Assembly (NCBI RefSeq): GCF_001544755.2
Contig: NZ_FCOF02000017.1
Location: 1-64,000, forward strand
Reading direction: 5' to 3'
Source of the DNA: Caballeronia catudaia
GTDB taxonomy: Bacteria; Pseudomonadota; Gammaproteobacteria; Burkholderiales; Burkholderiaceae
Length of the DNA stretch: 64,000 nucleotides
The stretch's first letter is position 1; each line of letters opens with the position of its first letter. Below, one piece after another: positions 18,692 through 30,782 of this stretch. The translations under genes and the position numbers were made by a program. The notes beneath the pieces are model-generated. The model did not search any database and had not been told where the DNA came from. It was given only the letters and a program-made list of their open reading frames with translations.

Positions 18692-19003
18692 TCAGGCTGC
18701 GGCGAAGAGCTGTTGCAGTTCGCCCGACTGATACATCTCCATCATGATGTCCGAGCCGCCGATGAACTCGCCCTTCACGTAAAGCTGCGGAATGGTCGGC
18801 CAGTTGGAGAATTCCTTGATGCCCTGGCGGATCGCGTCGTCTTCGAGGACGTTCACGGTCATGATCTGATCGGCGCCGCACGCCTTGAGCACTTGAATCG
18901 CACGGCCGGAGAAGCCGCACATCGGGAATTGCGCCGTGCCCTTCATGAAGAGGACGACCGGGTTCTGATCGACGATCTGCTTGATGCGTTCTTGCGTATC
19001 CAT
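18692..19003 (-). CDS. grxD: Monothiol glutaredoxin GrxD
   Basis: The 103-residue protein has the monothiol active site CGFS at residues 29-32 and the KGEFIGGSDIM glutathione-binding segment. Members carry [2Fe-2S] clusters bridged by glutathione and pass them to target proteins. It follows prmC by about 75 bases in the same direction. Confidence 0.96.
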   Translation of the reverse strand: MDTQERIKQIVDQNPVVLFMKGTAQFPMCGFSGRAIQVLKACGADQIMTVNVLEDDAIRQGIKEFSNWPTIPQLYVKGEFIGGSDIMMEMYQSGELQQLFAAA

Positions 19004-19078
19004 GTCTTTCCTGCGCTTGAGATTTCGGTGAGAGTTCTTGAAATGATAGCGGATTTCGAATACGCGGGCGGGGGCGCC

Positions 19079-19900
19079 TCACGCGGTGAAAAGACCGCCC
19101 GAACAGCGTTCGATGCCGGCGAGATCGCGCACCGAACGGACATCGGTGAAGCCGCGCGCCTCGAGCAGGCCGCGCACGGCCCGGGCCTGATCGTAACCGT
19201 GCTCCAGCCACAACGCGCCGTTGCTCGCGAGCAGAAGCGGCGCAGTCTCGATGATCATGCGAATCGCCGATAGACCGTCGGCATCATCGGTGAGCGCGCC
19301 GCGCGGCTCGAAGCGCAAATCGCCCTGTTCGAGATGCGGATCGTCGCTCGCGATGTACGGCGGATTGCTGACGATCGCCTCGAAGCGCAGTGACGGCTCG
19401 ATATTCGTGGTCCAGTCGCTCCGGATGAACGTGACTGCGTTTTCATCCAGAAGGCGCGTGGCGTTTCCTCGCGCGACTTGCAGGGCAGCGTCTGAGCGAT
19501 CCACAGCCCACACGCGCGCGTCGGGCCGCGCATGCGCAATCGACACCGCGATTGCGCCCGTTCCCGTGCCGAGATCGAGCACGCGCGCGTTCGGCGTATC
19601 GGCGATGGCTTCGAGCGCGAGTTCCACCAGCAATTCGGTTTCGGGGCGCGGAATCAGCACGTCCGGCGTCACGTCGAAATCGAGGCCGAAGAATTCGCGC
19701 TTGCCGGTCAGTTGCGCGATCGGCTCGCCTGCCAGACGCCGCGCCGACAACGCTTCGAACCGCGCGACAGCGTCTTCCGCAAGCGGCAGAAGATCGCGCG
19801 TGATGAGTTCCGTGCGCCGCCAGCCGAGCACGTGCATCAACAGAATGCGCGCTTCGAGCTGCGGTAAAAAAGAAGTCCGCAATAACTCTGAAACCGTCAC
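19079..19900 (-). CDS. prmC: Peptide chain release factor N5-glutamine methyltransferase PrmC
   Basis: The 273-residue protein is a HemK-type methyltransferase that modifies the GGQ glutamine of release factors. It contains the SAM loop [16 protein letters not shown] and the catalytic NPPY motif (SNPPYIAS). It begins with GTG at 19900, overlapping the TGA of prfA (GTGA), which couples enzyme to substrate. The frame is open upstream inside prfA, but only this start fits the family. Confidence 0.95.
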   Translation of the reverse strand: MTVSELLRTSFLPQLEARILLMHVLGWRRTELITRDLLPLAEDAVARFEALSARRLAGEPIAQLTGKREFFGLDFDVTPDVLIPRPETELLVELALEAIADTPNARVLDLGTGTGAIAVSIAHARPDARVWAVDRSDAALQVARGNATRLLDENAVTFIRSDWTTNIEPSLRFEAIVSNPPYIASDDPHLEQGDLRFEPRGALTDDADGLSAIRMIIETAPLLLASNGALWLEHGYDQARAVRGLLEARGFTDVRSVRDLAGIERCSGGLFTA

Positions 19901-20979
19901 TCCGCTTCCCCGAGCGCCGCGAGCTGCTCTGCCTGATGCTCGGACACGAGCGCGCCGATGAGTTCGTCGATATCGCCGTCCATAATGTATTCGAGCTTGT
20001 ACAGCGTCAGATTGATGCGGTGATCCGTCATGCGCCCTTGCGGGAAGTTGTATGTGCGGATGCGCTCCGAGCGGTCGCCCGAGCCGATCAGACTCTTGCG
20101 CGTCGCGGCTTCCTTCGCGTGCTGCTCGTGGTACTGCTTGTCCTTGATGCGCGCGGCGAGCACCTTCAGCGCGCGGTCCTTGTTCTTGTGCTGCGAGCGA
20201 TCGTCCTGACATTCGACGACGATGCCCGTCGGCAAGTGTGTGACGCGCACGGCGGAATCCGTCTTGTTGATGTGCTGCCCGCCCGCGCCCGACGCCCGGA
20301 ACGTGTCGATGCGCAAATCCGCCGGATTGATCACGACTTCGCTGATTTCATCGGCTTCCGGCATGACGGCGACCGTGCACGCGGACGTGTGGATGCGCCC
20401 CTGCGTTTCCGTCGCCGGGACGCGCTGCACGCGATGCCCGCCCGATTCGAACTTGAGCCGCGAGAACGCGCCTTGCCCCGCGATGCGGACGATCACTTCC
20501 TTGTAGCCGCCGAGGTCGGAGACGCTTTCCGACATCGTTTCGGCCGTCCAGCGATTGCGTTCCGCGTAACGCAGGTACATGCGCAACAGATCGCCCGCGA
20601 ACAGCGCCGATTCGTCGCCGCCCGTGCCCGCGCGAATTTCGATGAAGATGTTGCGCTCGTCGTTCGGATCTTTCGGCAGCAGCATCGTCTGCAAGTCGGC
20701 TTCGATCTTCGCCATGCGCTCGCGCGCTTCGCCGATTTCCTCTTCGGCGAAATCGCGCATCGACGGATCGGCGAGCAGTTCCTGCGCGGTCGCTTCATCG
20801 GTGAGCGCCTGACGCCAGAGCACGTATTGATCGACGATCGGGCTGATTTCCGCGTGTTCGCGCGTGAGCTTCCGATATTGATCCATATCGGATGTCACGT
20901 CTTCGCGGCTCAACAAATCGTTGAGATCGACCTGCCGTTTTGCAAGCTGGTCGAGCTTGCTTTGCATGCTCGTTTTCAT
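19897..20979 (-). CDS. prfA: Peptide chain release factor 1
   Basis: The 360-residue protein has the GGQ catalytic loop ([15 protein letters not shown]) and the PAT-type codon-recognition region [16 protein letters not shown]1 ends translation at UAA and UAG. The start at 20979 (MKTSMQSKL) aligns with the MKPSIVAKL start of E. coli RF1; the frame extends 25 codons upstream without coding character. hemA lies 99 bases upstream in the same direction. Confidence 0.96.
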   Translation of the reverse strand: MKTSMQSKLDQLAKRQVDLNDLLSREDVTSDMDQYRKLTREHAEISPIVDQYVLWRQALTDEATAQELLADPSMRDFAEEEIGEARERMAKIEADLQTMLLPKDPNDERNIFIEIRAGTGGDESALFAGDLLRMYLRYAERNRWTAETMSESVSDLGGYKEVIVRIAGQGAFSRLKFESGGHRVQRVPATETQGRIHTSACTVAVMPEADEISEVVINPADLRIDTFRASGAGGQHINKTDSAVRVTHLPTGIVVECQDDRSQHKNKDRALKVLAARIKDKQYHEQHAKEAATRKSLIGSGDRSERIRTYNFPQGRMTDHRINLTLYKLEYIMDGDIDELIGALVSEHQAEQLAALGEAE

Positions 20980-21078
20980 CGGGCGGAGATGGAGCTCGGT
21001 GCTCCTGAGAAACTGCGAATTCGGGGACGCCGCCGCGCTAGCGGCGCGTGGCATTGGAGAATAGCAAAGAGAAGGCCG

Positions 21079-22374
21079 CTAACGTTCCGACGAATCGGAC
21101 GGCGTGCCGTGGCGGTAGAACCCGCTCATCAGGTCGATGAGTTGGCCGCGCTCTTCGCGCGTCGCGCGGTTGAGCGCGTGGGTCGGGCCGTGAATCAGCT
21201 TGTTGGTGAGCGATTGCGACAGCGCTTCCAGGACGGCTGCGGGATCGTCGCCGCGCGCGAGCAGCTTGCGCGCGCGCTCGACTTCGGCGCGGCGCAGCGC
21301 GTCCGCTTGCGTGTGCATATGGCGAATCACGGGCACGATGCTGCGCGAGTCGAGCCACTGCATGAAATTCGCGACGCGCGTCTCGATGATCGCCTCGGCC
21401 TGCGCGACCGCCGCCTGACGCGACGCATTGCCTTCGCGCACGATCGCGCCGAGGTCGTCGACGGTATAGAGGAACACGTCTTTCAGATCGCCGACTTCAG
21501 GCTCGATGTCGCGCGGCACGGCGAGATCGACCATGAAAATCGGCCGATGCCGGCGCGCGCGCACAGCACGCTCCACCGCGCCGAGGCCGATGATCGGCAG
21601 GGTCGACGCGGTGCAGGACACGATGATGTCGAACTCATGCATGCGCGCGGGCAGTTCCGAGAGCGGAATCGCGCGGCCATTGAAGCGCCCGGCGAGCTTC
21701 TCGCCACGCTCTGCGGTGCGGTTCGCGACAACCAGTTCACGCGGATTCTGCGCGGCGAAGTGCGTCGCGCAGAGCTCGATCATTTCGCCCGCGCCGATGA
21801 ACAGCACGCGCTGGCTCGCGACGTCTTCGAAGATGCGCTGCGCTAGCCGCACGGCGGCAGCGGCCATCGACACGGATTGCGCGCCGATTTCGGTCGTCGT
21901 GCGCACTTCCTTGGCGACGGCGAACGTGCGCTGGAACAACTGGTTGAGATACGTGCCGAGCGCGCCGGCTTCGGAGGCCGTGCGCACGGCATCCTTCATT
22001 TGTCCGACGATTTGCGTCTCGCCGAGCACCATCGAATCCAGTCCCGACGCGACGCGGAACGCATGGCGCACGGCTTCCGACTGCGGCAACGCGTAGACGT
22101 GCGGCGCGAGCTCGGGAACAGGAATGTGGTGATACTTCGAAAGCCACTGGATTGCGGCTTCGCGGGCGGCGGAGTCGTCAGTGGCGCAATAGAGTTCGGT
22201 GCGATTGCAGGTCGAAAGGATCGCCGCCTCGGGCGAACCCTTCGCAAGCGGCCCCAGCCAGATGTCCTTCAGCGCGCCCAGGGCGGGCTTGATCTGCTCG
22301 AGCGGAAACGCCACGCGTTCGCGCAGGGCGACAGGCGCAGTGTGGTGATTGATTCCGATCGTGAGGAGCTGCAT
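21079..22374 (-). CDS. hemA: Glutamyl-tRNA reductase
   Basis: The 431-residue protein starts with [20 protein letters not shown], the HemA signature, with the catalytic Cys in [11 protein letters not shown] (about residue 50). It reduces glutamyl-tRNA to glutamate-1-semialdehyde, the first step of tetrapyrrole synthesis. The NADPH domain block [17 protein letters not shown] and the C-terminal dimer helices are present. It heads the hemA-prfA-prmC cluster that is common in proteobacteria. Confidence 0.97.
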   Translation of the reverse strand: MQLLTIGINHHTAPVALRERVAFPLEQIKPALGALKDIWLGPLAKGSPEAAILSTCNRTELYCATDDSAAREAAIQWLSKYHHIPVPELAPHVYALPQSEAVRHAFRVASGLDSMVLGETQIVGQMKDAVRTASEAGALGTYLNQLFQRTFAVAKEVRTTTEIGAQSVSMAAAAVRLAQRIFEDVASQRVLFIGAGEMIELCATHFAAQNPRELVVANRTAERGEKLAGRFNGRAIPLSELPARMHEFDIIVSCTASTLPIIGLGAVERAVRARRHRPIFMVDLAVPRDIEPEVGDLKDVFLYTVDDLGAIVREGNASRQAAVAQAEAIIETRVANFMQWLDSRSIVPVIRHMHTQADALRRAEVERARKLLARGDDPAAVLEALSQSLTNKLIHGPTHALNRATREERGQLIDLMSGFYRHGTPSDSSER

Positions 22375-22572
22375 TGTTTGGATTGATGCTTTGGGCCTAA
22401 GCCGATGGCCTTTCAGATAGCCCAATATTATAGCCTTTTGCGTATTTCTTCATTTATAGGTGGCATTTGGGGTGCGAACGTCCCGTATCGAGGCCAGAAG
22501 CCGGTGCGCGCGGTCGTCGAAGCGGTGCGACGGACCATGACGTGTGCCGTGTGACAGAAGGCCGCGGCGCGC

Positions 22573-23391
22573 TCAGCCAAAATATTTCGACAGTTCGGCC
22601 GCGCGCGCTTCGAGTTCGTCGATCGGGATCTCGTTTGTGCGAAAGGCTCGTTGCCGGTTCTTCGCAATGTCTTCTTCGTCGAGGGATTGGTTGCGAGAAG
22701 CGGAGTCGTGATTCAGATGGAAGAGAGCCGCATGCGCGCCGGTAAAGGAATGCCAGCGAACACCGAGCCGTCCGGCGCGAATTAGCAGATCGTCGTCTTC
22801 GCCTCCCCACCCGATGAAAGCTGGGTCGAGTCCGCCGACGCGGATAAATTCCGCGCGCCTGAAAAGATTGATCGCGCCCGGGGTGTTGTCGTACAGCAAA
22901 TTGATATCGGCGGGCAGCTCGCCATCGAGTACCGGCGCCAGTCGATCGAAATCGCCCGATTCGATGAACGACTTACGCGGATCGCCTGAAACATTCAGGA
23001 CGCGCGTGAATGGACAGAGCACGTCGCTTTTATCTTCGTCCATGAGCGCATTGAGCGCGCCGCGGAAGTAGACTGGATTCGCGATCATATCGGCGTCGTG
23101 CATGCAGATAATCGGACTCTTCGTCATGAGTGCGCCGAGATTGACGAGCCGCGCTTTCGGAAATGGGCCGGTCTCGTGCAGGAACACATGCCTGATCTTC
23201 GGATCGCCGAATTCGTTCCAAATGAAAGTAGGCGCGGCGTCAGCCTCTATCAGCCAGACTTGGTAATCCGAATAGGTGCGATGCAGGTGTCGCAGGACGC
23301 CGCGCAGATTGTCTCGCCTCTCCTCACTGCTACCGCGATACGTAATGATCAACTCGAGGCCGCGCAGCGAAATCAGGTTGGTTTCTGTCAT
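22573..23391 (-). CDS. GT-A glycosyltransferase (Glyco_transf_7C / family 2-like)
   Basis: The 272-residue protein has a metal-binding DxD motif at D99-A-D101 (within CMHDADMIANP) and the GWGGEDDD motif at 194-201, which is the acceptor-site signature of galactosyltransferase-type C-terminal domains. No membrane segment is seen, so it should be cytosolic and use a nucleotide sugar. It is an orphan: no capsule or LPS genes are nearby, and its upstream flank is AT-rich, suggesting acquisition. Donor and acceptor are unknown. Confidence 0.82.
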   Translation of the reverse strand: MTETNLISLRGLELIITYRGSSEERRDNLRGVLRHLHRTYSDYQVWLIEADAAPTFIWNEFGDPKIRHVFLHETGPFPKARLVNLGALMTKSPIICMHDADMIANPVYFRGALNALMDEDKSDVLCPFTRVLNVSGDPRKSFIESGDFDRLAPVLDGELPADINLLYDNTPGAINLFRRAEFIRVGGLDPAFIGWGGEDDDLLIRAGRLGVRWHSFTGAHAALFHLNHDSASRNQSLDEEDIAKNRQRAFRTNEIPIDELEARAAELSKYFG

Positions 23392-23780
23392 ATGGAAAAT
23401 GTATGCCTCGAAAACGCTAGTCCGCTTTCATAAGTAACGCGATTGACATGTTGAACCCGAATTCGAGGCCCAAGTTTATTTACGCCGCATTCATTGAAGA
23501 TTCGAAATAAATGAGCGCGCCATTACGGGAAAAATCCTAACAGCCGAATCGATTCACACAAATCGGAAGAATCGCAGATCGATCTTAAACGGCTCCTTGC
23601 CGAAGGCAGTGCGCGTGAGCGGCACGAAAAGAACGAGTCTTGCCTTCCCCATATCCGGCCCCTAAACTCATCCGCTACGCTAAGCGCGCGCCTGCAACCA
23701 TCCGGAATTGCCGAAGCCATGCCCGTCACCCGAAATCCTCCACGTCGCAAAAAACTCGATCCGATAGGGCGTGGCCGCTG
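23392..23780. other. AT-rich intergenic region
   Basis: A 389-base divergent gap between the glycosyltransferase and the small membrane protein. Its lower GC stands out from the backbone. I see no RNA gene, repeat or terminator; it presumably holds the two promoters. Confidence 0.35.
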
Positions 23781-24053
23781 ATGGGCTGGATCGGGCTGAT
23801 CTTCCTCGGCGCGGTCATCGGCGCGGCGGGCTGGTGGCTGCATCCGCTGCGGCGCGCGGGCCGTGTCGCACGCGGTCCGGCGGGCCGCATCTGGACGGCC
23901 GTCGCCGCTGGCATACTGGCGACGGTCGTCGCGCGCATGCTGGGCAATATCGTCGATGTTTATCACGACGGCGATACGCTCGAATGGCTGGCATGCTCGG
24001 TCTTCGCATTTCTGGTCGTGACGACGACGGTCAGCCTGGCGGCGCGCCGCTGA
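23781..24053 (+). CDS. GlsB/YeaQ/YmgE family small membrane protein
   Basis: This 90-residue protein has three hydrophobic segments, beginning MGWIGLIFLGAVIGAAGWWL, in the pattern of transglycosylase-associated (YeaQ-like) stress proteins of the inner membrane. The ATG at 23781 opens the first membrane segment; the frame upstream is open but not protein-like. Function in the family is not established. Confidence 0.75.
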   Translation: MGWIGLIFLGAVIGAAGWWLHPLRRAGRVARGPAGRIWTAVAAGILATVVARMLGNIVDVYHDGDTLEWLACSVFAFLVVTTTVSLAARR

Positions 24054-24137
24054 TCTTTTTATCTGACGGGCGATGAGCAATCCTCGCCGCCCGCCGTGCT
24101 CTTCGCGCCCCACGCGGGCTTTCACGCAGGTGATTTC

Positions 24138-25967
24138 ATGAACGATCGCATCGCAGATTCAGCCATTCCGGAGCCCGCCATGTTCGCGGGACGAGTCGAG
24201 TCGCTGCGCGGCCAGATGGCGCTCGAAAAGCTCGCCGCAGTGCTCATTCCGTCCGCGGACCCGCATCTTTCCGAATATCTGCCCGAGCGCTGGCAAGGAC
24301 GCCAATGGCTTTCGGGCTTCACCGGCTCGGTCGGCACACTCGTGGTGACGGCGGATTTCGCGGGCGTCTGGGTCGACAGCCGCTACTGGACGCAGGCCGA
24401 GACGCAACTCGCGGGCACCGGCATCGAATTGATGAAGATGATGGGCGGCCAGCAGACCGCGCCGCATGTCGAATGGCTCGCGGAGAACGTCCCGGCGGGT
24501 GCGACCGTCGCGGTCGATGGCGCCGTGCTCGGCGTCGCGGCGGCGCGCGCATTGTCCGATGCGCTGACGGCGCGCGGCATCGTGTTGCGCACCGATCTCG
24601 ATTTGCTCGATTCCGTGTGGCAAGCACGCCCCGGCTTGCCGGAAGCGCCCGTCTACGAACATGCCGCGCCGCACGCGAGCGTCGCACGCACGGCGAAGCT
24701 CGCGACAGTGCGCGAGGCGATGCGCGCAAAAGGCGCGCAATGGCACTTCGTGTCCACGCTCGACGATCTCGCATGGATCTTCAACCTGCGCGGCGGCGAC
24801 GTGAGCTACAACCCGGTGTTCGTCGCGCATGCGCTCATCGGGATCAATGACGCGACCGTATTCGTCGCCGATGGCAAGGTTCCCGCTGCGCTCGTCGAAT
24901 CGCTCGCGCGCGACGGCGTGCGCGTGGCCGCTTACGCCGGCGCGCCCGACGCGCTCGCGTCGCTGCCCGCGGGCGCCACGCTTCTGGTCGACCCGCGCCG
25001 CATCACGCACGGCCTGCTGGAGAGAGTGCCGGCGACGGTTGCGATTGTCGAGGCGGTGAATCCGTCGACGTTCGCGAAATCGCGCAAGACGGCGGCGGAA
25101 GCGGAGCACATTCGCGCGACGATGGAGCAGGACGGCGCCGCGCTCGCCGAATTCTTCGCGTGGTTCGAAGAGGCGCTCGGCCGCGAGCGCATCACCGAGC
25201 TCACGATCGACGAAAAGCTCACCGCCGCACGCGCGCGCCGGCCGGGCTTCGTCACGCTGAGCTTCGGCACGATCGCCGGTTTCAACGCCAACGGCGCGAT
25301 GCCGCATTACCGCGCGACCGAGGCGTCGCATGCGGTGATCGAAGGCAATGGTTTGCTGCTGATCGATTCCGGTGGTCAATATCTGAGCGGCACGACGGAC
25401 ATCACGCGGGTCGTGCCCATCGGCACGATCACGGCCGAGCACAAGCGCGATTTCACGACGGTTTTGAAAGGCACGATCGCGCTGTCGCGTGCGCGCTTTC
25501 CGCGCGGCATCCGTTCGCCGATGCTCGATTCGATCGCCCGCGCGCCGATCTGGGAAGCGGGTGCGGACTACGGTCACGGCACCGGACACGGCGTCGGCTA
25601 CTTCTTGAACGTGCACGAAGGGCCGCAGGTGATTTCGCACTACGCGCCCGCCGAACCCTGGACGGCGATGGAAGAGGGCATGATCACGTCGATCGAGCCG
25701 GGCATCTATCGGCCGGGCAAGTGGGGCATCCGCATCGAGAATCTCGTGATGAACCAGGCGGCCGGCAAGACCGAGTTCGGCGATTTTCTCGATTTCGAGA
25801 CGCTGACGCTGTGCCCGATCGATACGCGCTGCATCGACTTGACGTTGTTGCGCGAGGACGACCGCGCGTGGCTCAACGCGTATCACGCGACGGTGCGCTC
25901 GCGCGTGTCGCCGCATGTGTCGGGCAAGGCGCTCGCGTGGCTCGAAGAACGGACGAAGGCGATCTGA
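24138..25967 (+). CDS. pepP: M24 family aminopeptidase P (Xaa-Pro aminopeptidase)
   Basis: The 609-residue protein has two creatinase-type N-terminal domains and a C-terminal pita-bread domain, like eukaryotic XPNPEP1 rather than E. coli PepP. Metal ligands are visible: Asp in LIDSGGQY and GTTDITRV, His in GHGTGHGVGYF, and Glu in EPGIYRPGKWG and IENL. It removes an N-terminal residue before proline in the cytosol. The ATG at 24138 fits the family start. The HAD hydrolase follows 27 bases later, likely in the same transcript. Confidence 0.93.
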   Translation: MNDRIADSAIPEPAMFAGRVESLRGQMALEKLAAVLIPSADPHLSEYLPERWQGRQWLSGFTGSVGTLVVTADFAGVWVDSRYWTQAETQLAGTGIELMKMMGGQQTAPHVEWLAENVPAGATVAVDGAVLGVAAARALSDALTARGIVLRTDLDLLDSVWQARPGLPEAPVYEHAAPHASVARTAKLATVREAMRAKGAQWHFVSTLDDLAWIFNLRGGDVSYNPVFVAHALIGINDATVFVADGKVPAALVESLARDGVRVAAYAGAPDALASLPAGATLLVDPRRITHGLLERVPATVAIVEAVNPSTFAKSRKTAAEAEHIRATMEQDGAALAEFFAWFEEALGRERITELTIDEKLTAARARRPGFVTLSFGTIAGFNANGAMPHYRATEASHAVIEGNGLLLIDSGGQYLSGTTDITRVVPIGTITAEHKRDFTTVLKGTIALSRARFPRGIRSPMLDSIARAPIWEAGADYGHGTGHGVGYFLNVHEGPQVISHYAPAEPWTAMEEGMITSIEPGIYRPGKWGIRIENLVMNQAAGKTEFGDFLDFETLTLCPIDTRCIDLTLLREDDRAWLNAYHATVRSRVSPHVSGKALAWLEERTKAI

Positions 25968-25994
25968 CACAAGGATGCAAAGGAGCGGCGGGCA

Positions 25995-26618
25995 ATGACC
26001 ATCAAGGCAGTCGTGTTCGATTTTGGCGGCGTGCTGATCGACTGGAATCGCGAATATCTTTACAAGCAGTTGATTCCGGAGGAGACCGAGCGCCGCTGGT
26101 TTCTCGATAACGTCTGCAAGATGGAATGGGTCGTGCAGCAGGACGGCGGGCAGACCATCGAGGAAGGCACCGCCGAACTGATCGCGCTTCATCCCGAGCA
26201 CGAAGCGCTGATTCGCGCGTTCTATGCGCGCTGGCCGGAGATGGTGTCGGGCGTGCTGGAAGAGGGCGTTGCGCTCGTCGATCGGCTGGAGGCCGTGGGC
26301 GTGCCGCTCTTCGGCCTGACGAACTGGTCGGCGGAGACGTTTCCGTATGCGTGGGAACGCTTCGACGTGTTGCGCAAGTTCAGGGAGATCGTCGTGTCGG
26401 GGCGCGTCGGTCTCGTGAAGCCCGATCCGCAGATTTTCGGGCTGATGCGCACGGAAATCGAACGGCATCTGCCGGGCATTCGGCCGGACGAACTCATCTT
26501 TATCGACGACAACCTGAAGAACGCGCAGGCCGCGACCGCGCTCGGCTGGCACGGCGTTCACTACACCGGCGCGCTGGAAACCGAAGCTAAGCTGCGGGCA
26601 CTGGCGCTGCCGATTTAG
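25995..26618 (+). CDS. HAD-superfamily hydrolase (IA, variant 3)
   Basis: The 207-residue protein has the HAD motif I VVFDFGGVLIDWN with Asp9 as nucleophile; the usual second Asp is replaced by Gly, as in epoxide-hydrolase-like HADs. Motif II is LFGLTNWS, motif III GLVKPDPQIF, and motif IV FIDDNLKNA. It probably acts on small phosphorylated or halogenated molecules; the substrate is unknown. It lies in the aminopeptidase transcript. Confidence 0.88.
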   Translation: MTIKAVVFDFGGVLIDWNREYLYKQLIPEETERRWFLDNVCKMEWVVQQDGGQTIEEGTAELIALHPEHEALIRAFYARWPEMVSGVLEEGVALVDRLEAVGVPLFGLTNWSAETFPYAWERFDVLRKFREIVVSGRVGLVKPDPQIFGLMRTEIERHLPGIRPDELIFIDDNLKNAQAATALGWHGVHYTGALETEAKLRALALPI

Positions 26619-26625
26619 AGCAGCG

Positions 26626-27762
26626 CTACTGCCCGAGCAGGCTTTTCAGCGCGTTGCCGATTCCCCGCACGGTGTCACCCGCGCCGCGGGCGATGCCTTC
26701 CGCGCTGACGCCGAGCGCCTTCGCGAAGCCCGCCGCGAGCTTCTTCGAAAGGCTTTCGTTGAGCGAAAACTTCGGATCGCGCAGATCGCCGTCGAGCACG
26801 AAATCGAGCTTGATCTGCTCCTTGCGGTTGCTGAGCGCGGCGATCGCCGCCTTGGTCGGAATCGAGAGGAACGTGTCGAGCGGATTGCCGGTGTCGCTGA
26901 TCTGCAGGTGATTCAGCGTGAGCGTGCCCGGCGCGTGGATGCGATAGCCCTTCACTGTAGCGTCGACGACCATGTCGATGGTGCCGCCCGTCACCGCCGC
27001 CTTCGCGCCGGCTTTCTTCAGCAGATACGGATCGAGTGTCGCGACATCGACATTGCGCAGCGTAGCCCGCGTCTGCGAATCCTTGTTCGCGATGATCATC
27101 CAGCCGCCCCACGTGACAGTGCCCGTATGCGACGGCCCTTTGATCGAGCCGGTCATCGCGAGTTCGGTGCGATCGGTGAGGGCGGGCAGGTGAATGTGTT
27201 CGACAGTGGCGCGCGCATCGCCGATCAGCACGCGATACGGCGGGTCCTGCACGGTGCTGTCGTAGAACTCCATCGAGCCGCGTTCGAACGACACGCGATC
27301 GATCAGCTTTTCCTCTCTCGCGTGCGCTTCTCGCTCGGTGCGCTCCTTGCTGTCGGTTTTGGCGTCGACTTCGCGCGCGGTTTCCTTGAGTCCCGGCAGG
27401 ATGCGCACGCGGCCATCGGTCGAGCGGACGATCGACAGATAGTAGTTGTCGACGCTCACGCTGCGCAGATGAATCGGCTTCGCGATGAGCGAATGCATGT
27501 CGACATCGAGCACGATGCGCTCGGCGCGCATCGCATCGGCGGCGGGCCAGTCTTTCGGCCCGCGCAGCCGCACGCGCGAGAGCGTCACATGACCGAAGCC
27601 GACATCGATTTCCTCGACCGATCCGTTCGGTCCGAGCGTCTCGATGATGCGCTCTTTCATCTGATGCACGAAGAAGAGCCAGCCGCCCGTCGCCACGACG
27701 ACGAGCGCCACGACGATCCCGATTGCCCAAAGCGCTCCCCGCCGCGCGCTCGATCCCGCCAT
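26626..27762 (-). CDS. DUF748 (AsmA-like) membrane-anchored protein
   Basis: The 378-residue protein has one N-terminal membrane helix (residues about 12-31) and a long periplasmic beta-rich region with the LRSVSVDNYYLSIVR repeats typical of DUF748 proteins, relatives of AsmA. Family members are thought to bridge lipids between membranes or to affect outer-membrane assembly. It converges on the HAD gene and is separated from ettA by a terminator. Confidence 0.8.
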   Translation of the reverse strand: MAGSSARRGALWAIGIVVALVVVATGGWLFFVHQMKERIIETLGPNGSVEEIDVGFGHVTLSRVRLRGPKDWPAADAMRAERIVLDVDMHSLIAKPIHLRSVSVDNYYLSIVRSTDGRVRILPGLKETAREVDAKTDSKERTEREAHAREEKLIDRVSFERGSMEFYDSTVQDPPYRVLIGDARATVEHIHLPALTDRTELAMTGSIKGPSHTGTVTWGGWMIIANKDSQTRATLRNVDVATLDPYLLKKAGAKAAVTGGTIDMVVDATVKGYRIHAPGTLTLNHLQISDTGNPLDTFLSIPTKAAIAALSNRKEQIKLDFVLDGDLRDPKFSLNESLSKKLAAGFAKALGVSAEGIARGAGDTVRGIGNALKSLLGQ

Positions 27763-27795
27763 CTGCGTGTGTCTCCTTATCGAAGTCCGCTCGAA

Positions 27796-27834
27796 AAAAA
27801 AGTGGCGACTGCGTCGTACACGGTCGCCACTTTT
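27796..27834 (-). terminator. Terminator downstream of ettA
   Basis: AAAAGTGGCGAC and GTCGCCACTTTT form a 12-base stem with a T-rich tail on the minus strand (A-run at 27794-27801). It ends the leftward ettA transcript ahead of the DUF748 gene. Confidence 0.75.
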
Positions 27835-27881
27835 CTGCCTGATGTCGGTGCGCGCGCCCGCATAGGCTTTTACTTCAGAGG

Positions 27882-29549
<1,668 letters not shown>

Positions 29550-29828
29550 GGAATTCGAATGGATACGTTGCGTGGAGGATAGAAGCGGCGCACTTGGCTC
29601 CGGCGGGCGCGGGAGCGTTTGACGCGCTCCCGATGCCACGAAAAATCAGCGAGGGCGAGAGCAGATTCGCCATTGTACTTCTCTCAGCCGTTCAGTCCGC
29701 GCCAGCCACCGTGACGATTCGATATGCGAACTGGGTGGTTTCCATGCGGATGGCGATAAAGCATTATATCGGCCGCGCCGCCCGCGCCGTCGCCGAAACG
29801 ACTGTCATCGCTTTTGTAGCCGCCTTCT

Positions 29829-30782
29829 ATGCCTCGCCTCGACGAACCCTTGACTCACGATCTGCCGCCGCTCCTAACACTACGCGTTTTCGAAGCAGTC
29901 GCGCGCCATTTGAGCTTTATTCGGGCAGCCGACGAACTTGCCGTTACACAAAGCGCGGTCAGCCATCAGATCCAGAAGCTCGAGCATCATCTCGGGGTAC
30001 CGCTGTTCGTGCGTCGCACTCGCAGCATCGACCTGACGCCGGAAGGCGGTGCGTACTACGTGAAAGTGCGCCGAGCGCTCGAGTGTATCGCCGAGGGAAC
30101 ACGTGAAATACGCTACAGCAAGTCGAGAAACACGCCTTTAAAGGTAAGCCTGTTGTCGTCGTTCGCAACACACTGGCTGGCACCGCGTCTTGCAGAATTC
30201 AGCCTTGCGAATCCCGATGTTGAACTACAGTTGATGCCATCGATCGAATTGACCAGTGTCGGCGCGGGCGCCGCCCATCTCGCCATTCGCTATGGAGAAG
30301 GCGAGTGGGCTAATGTTAAGTCTTCGCTCTTGATGCGTGAGCGGTTGTCGCCTGTGTGCAGTTCGGGGTATCTGGCGAAGCACGGTCCTTTCGAAAGCGC
30401 AACAGATTTGTGCGATGGACCGCTTCTTATGTCATATGCACATCGGCATTTTGAATGGGAGGCGTGGAGCACCCGCCATCGATGCGATTTGTCGCGAATC
30501 CCGAAGATCATGTTGCACGACTACAACATTGTCCTCGAAGCGGCCGCAGCGGGACAAGGTATCGCAATGGGGAGACATCGATTGATCGAGAGGCGGTTGA
30601 TCGAGAAGACACTTGTGGAGGCCGTTCCCAACTTTGCCTACGAAGGCTCAATCGGCTATTGGCTTGTCGCGCCCGACGGACCGATTGACCAGAGCGCGGG
30701 ACGATTCGTCGATTGGATTCGGAGGGCAGGCGCTGCTCACGTACTCGCCTCGCTTGGCGATGGCATCGATGAGCAAAATTGA
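29829..30782 (+). CDS. LysR-family regulator (GcvA-like), candidate regulator of the adjacent cluster
   Basis: The 317-residue protein has an N-terminal helix-turn-helix (residues about 15-75; FIRAADELAVTQSAVSHQIQ) and a C-terminal two-lobed effector domain. The PPLLTLRVFEAVARHLSF start is that of the GcvA/AmpR branch. It precedes the ferredoxin-HDO-ATP-grasp cluster in the same direction, separated by 428 bases that hold a perfect dyad, so it may control that cluster. The effector is unknown. Codon bias begins to drop here relative to the backbone. Confidence 0.9.
   Translation: MPRLDEPLTHDLPPLLTLRVFEAVARHLSFIRAADELAVTQSAVSHQIQKLEHHLGVPLFVRRTRSIDLTPEGGAYYVKVRRALECIAEGTREIRYSKSRNTPLKVSLLSSFATHWLAPRLAEFSLANPDVELQLMPSIELTSVGAGAAHLAIRYGEGEWANVKSSLLMRERLSPVCSSGYLAKHGPFESATDLCDGPLLMSYAHRHFEWEAWSTRHRCDLSRIPKIMLHDYNIVLEAAAAGQGIAMGRHRLIERRLIEKTLVEAVPNFAYEGSIGYWLVAPDGPIDQSAGRFVDWIRRAGAAHVLASLGDGIDEQN

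Noticed and set aside
19936..21846. 636-codon plus-strand frame opposite prfA and hemA
   Set aside because: It lies fully antisense to two well-recognised genes.
24159..26561. 800-codon minus-strand frame opposite the aminopeptidase and HAD genes
   Set aside because: Shadow frame; Arg/His/Asp-rich and crossing two genes with intact catalytic motifs.
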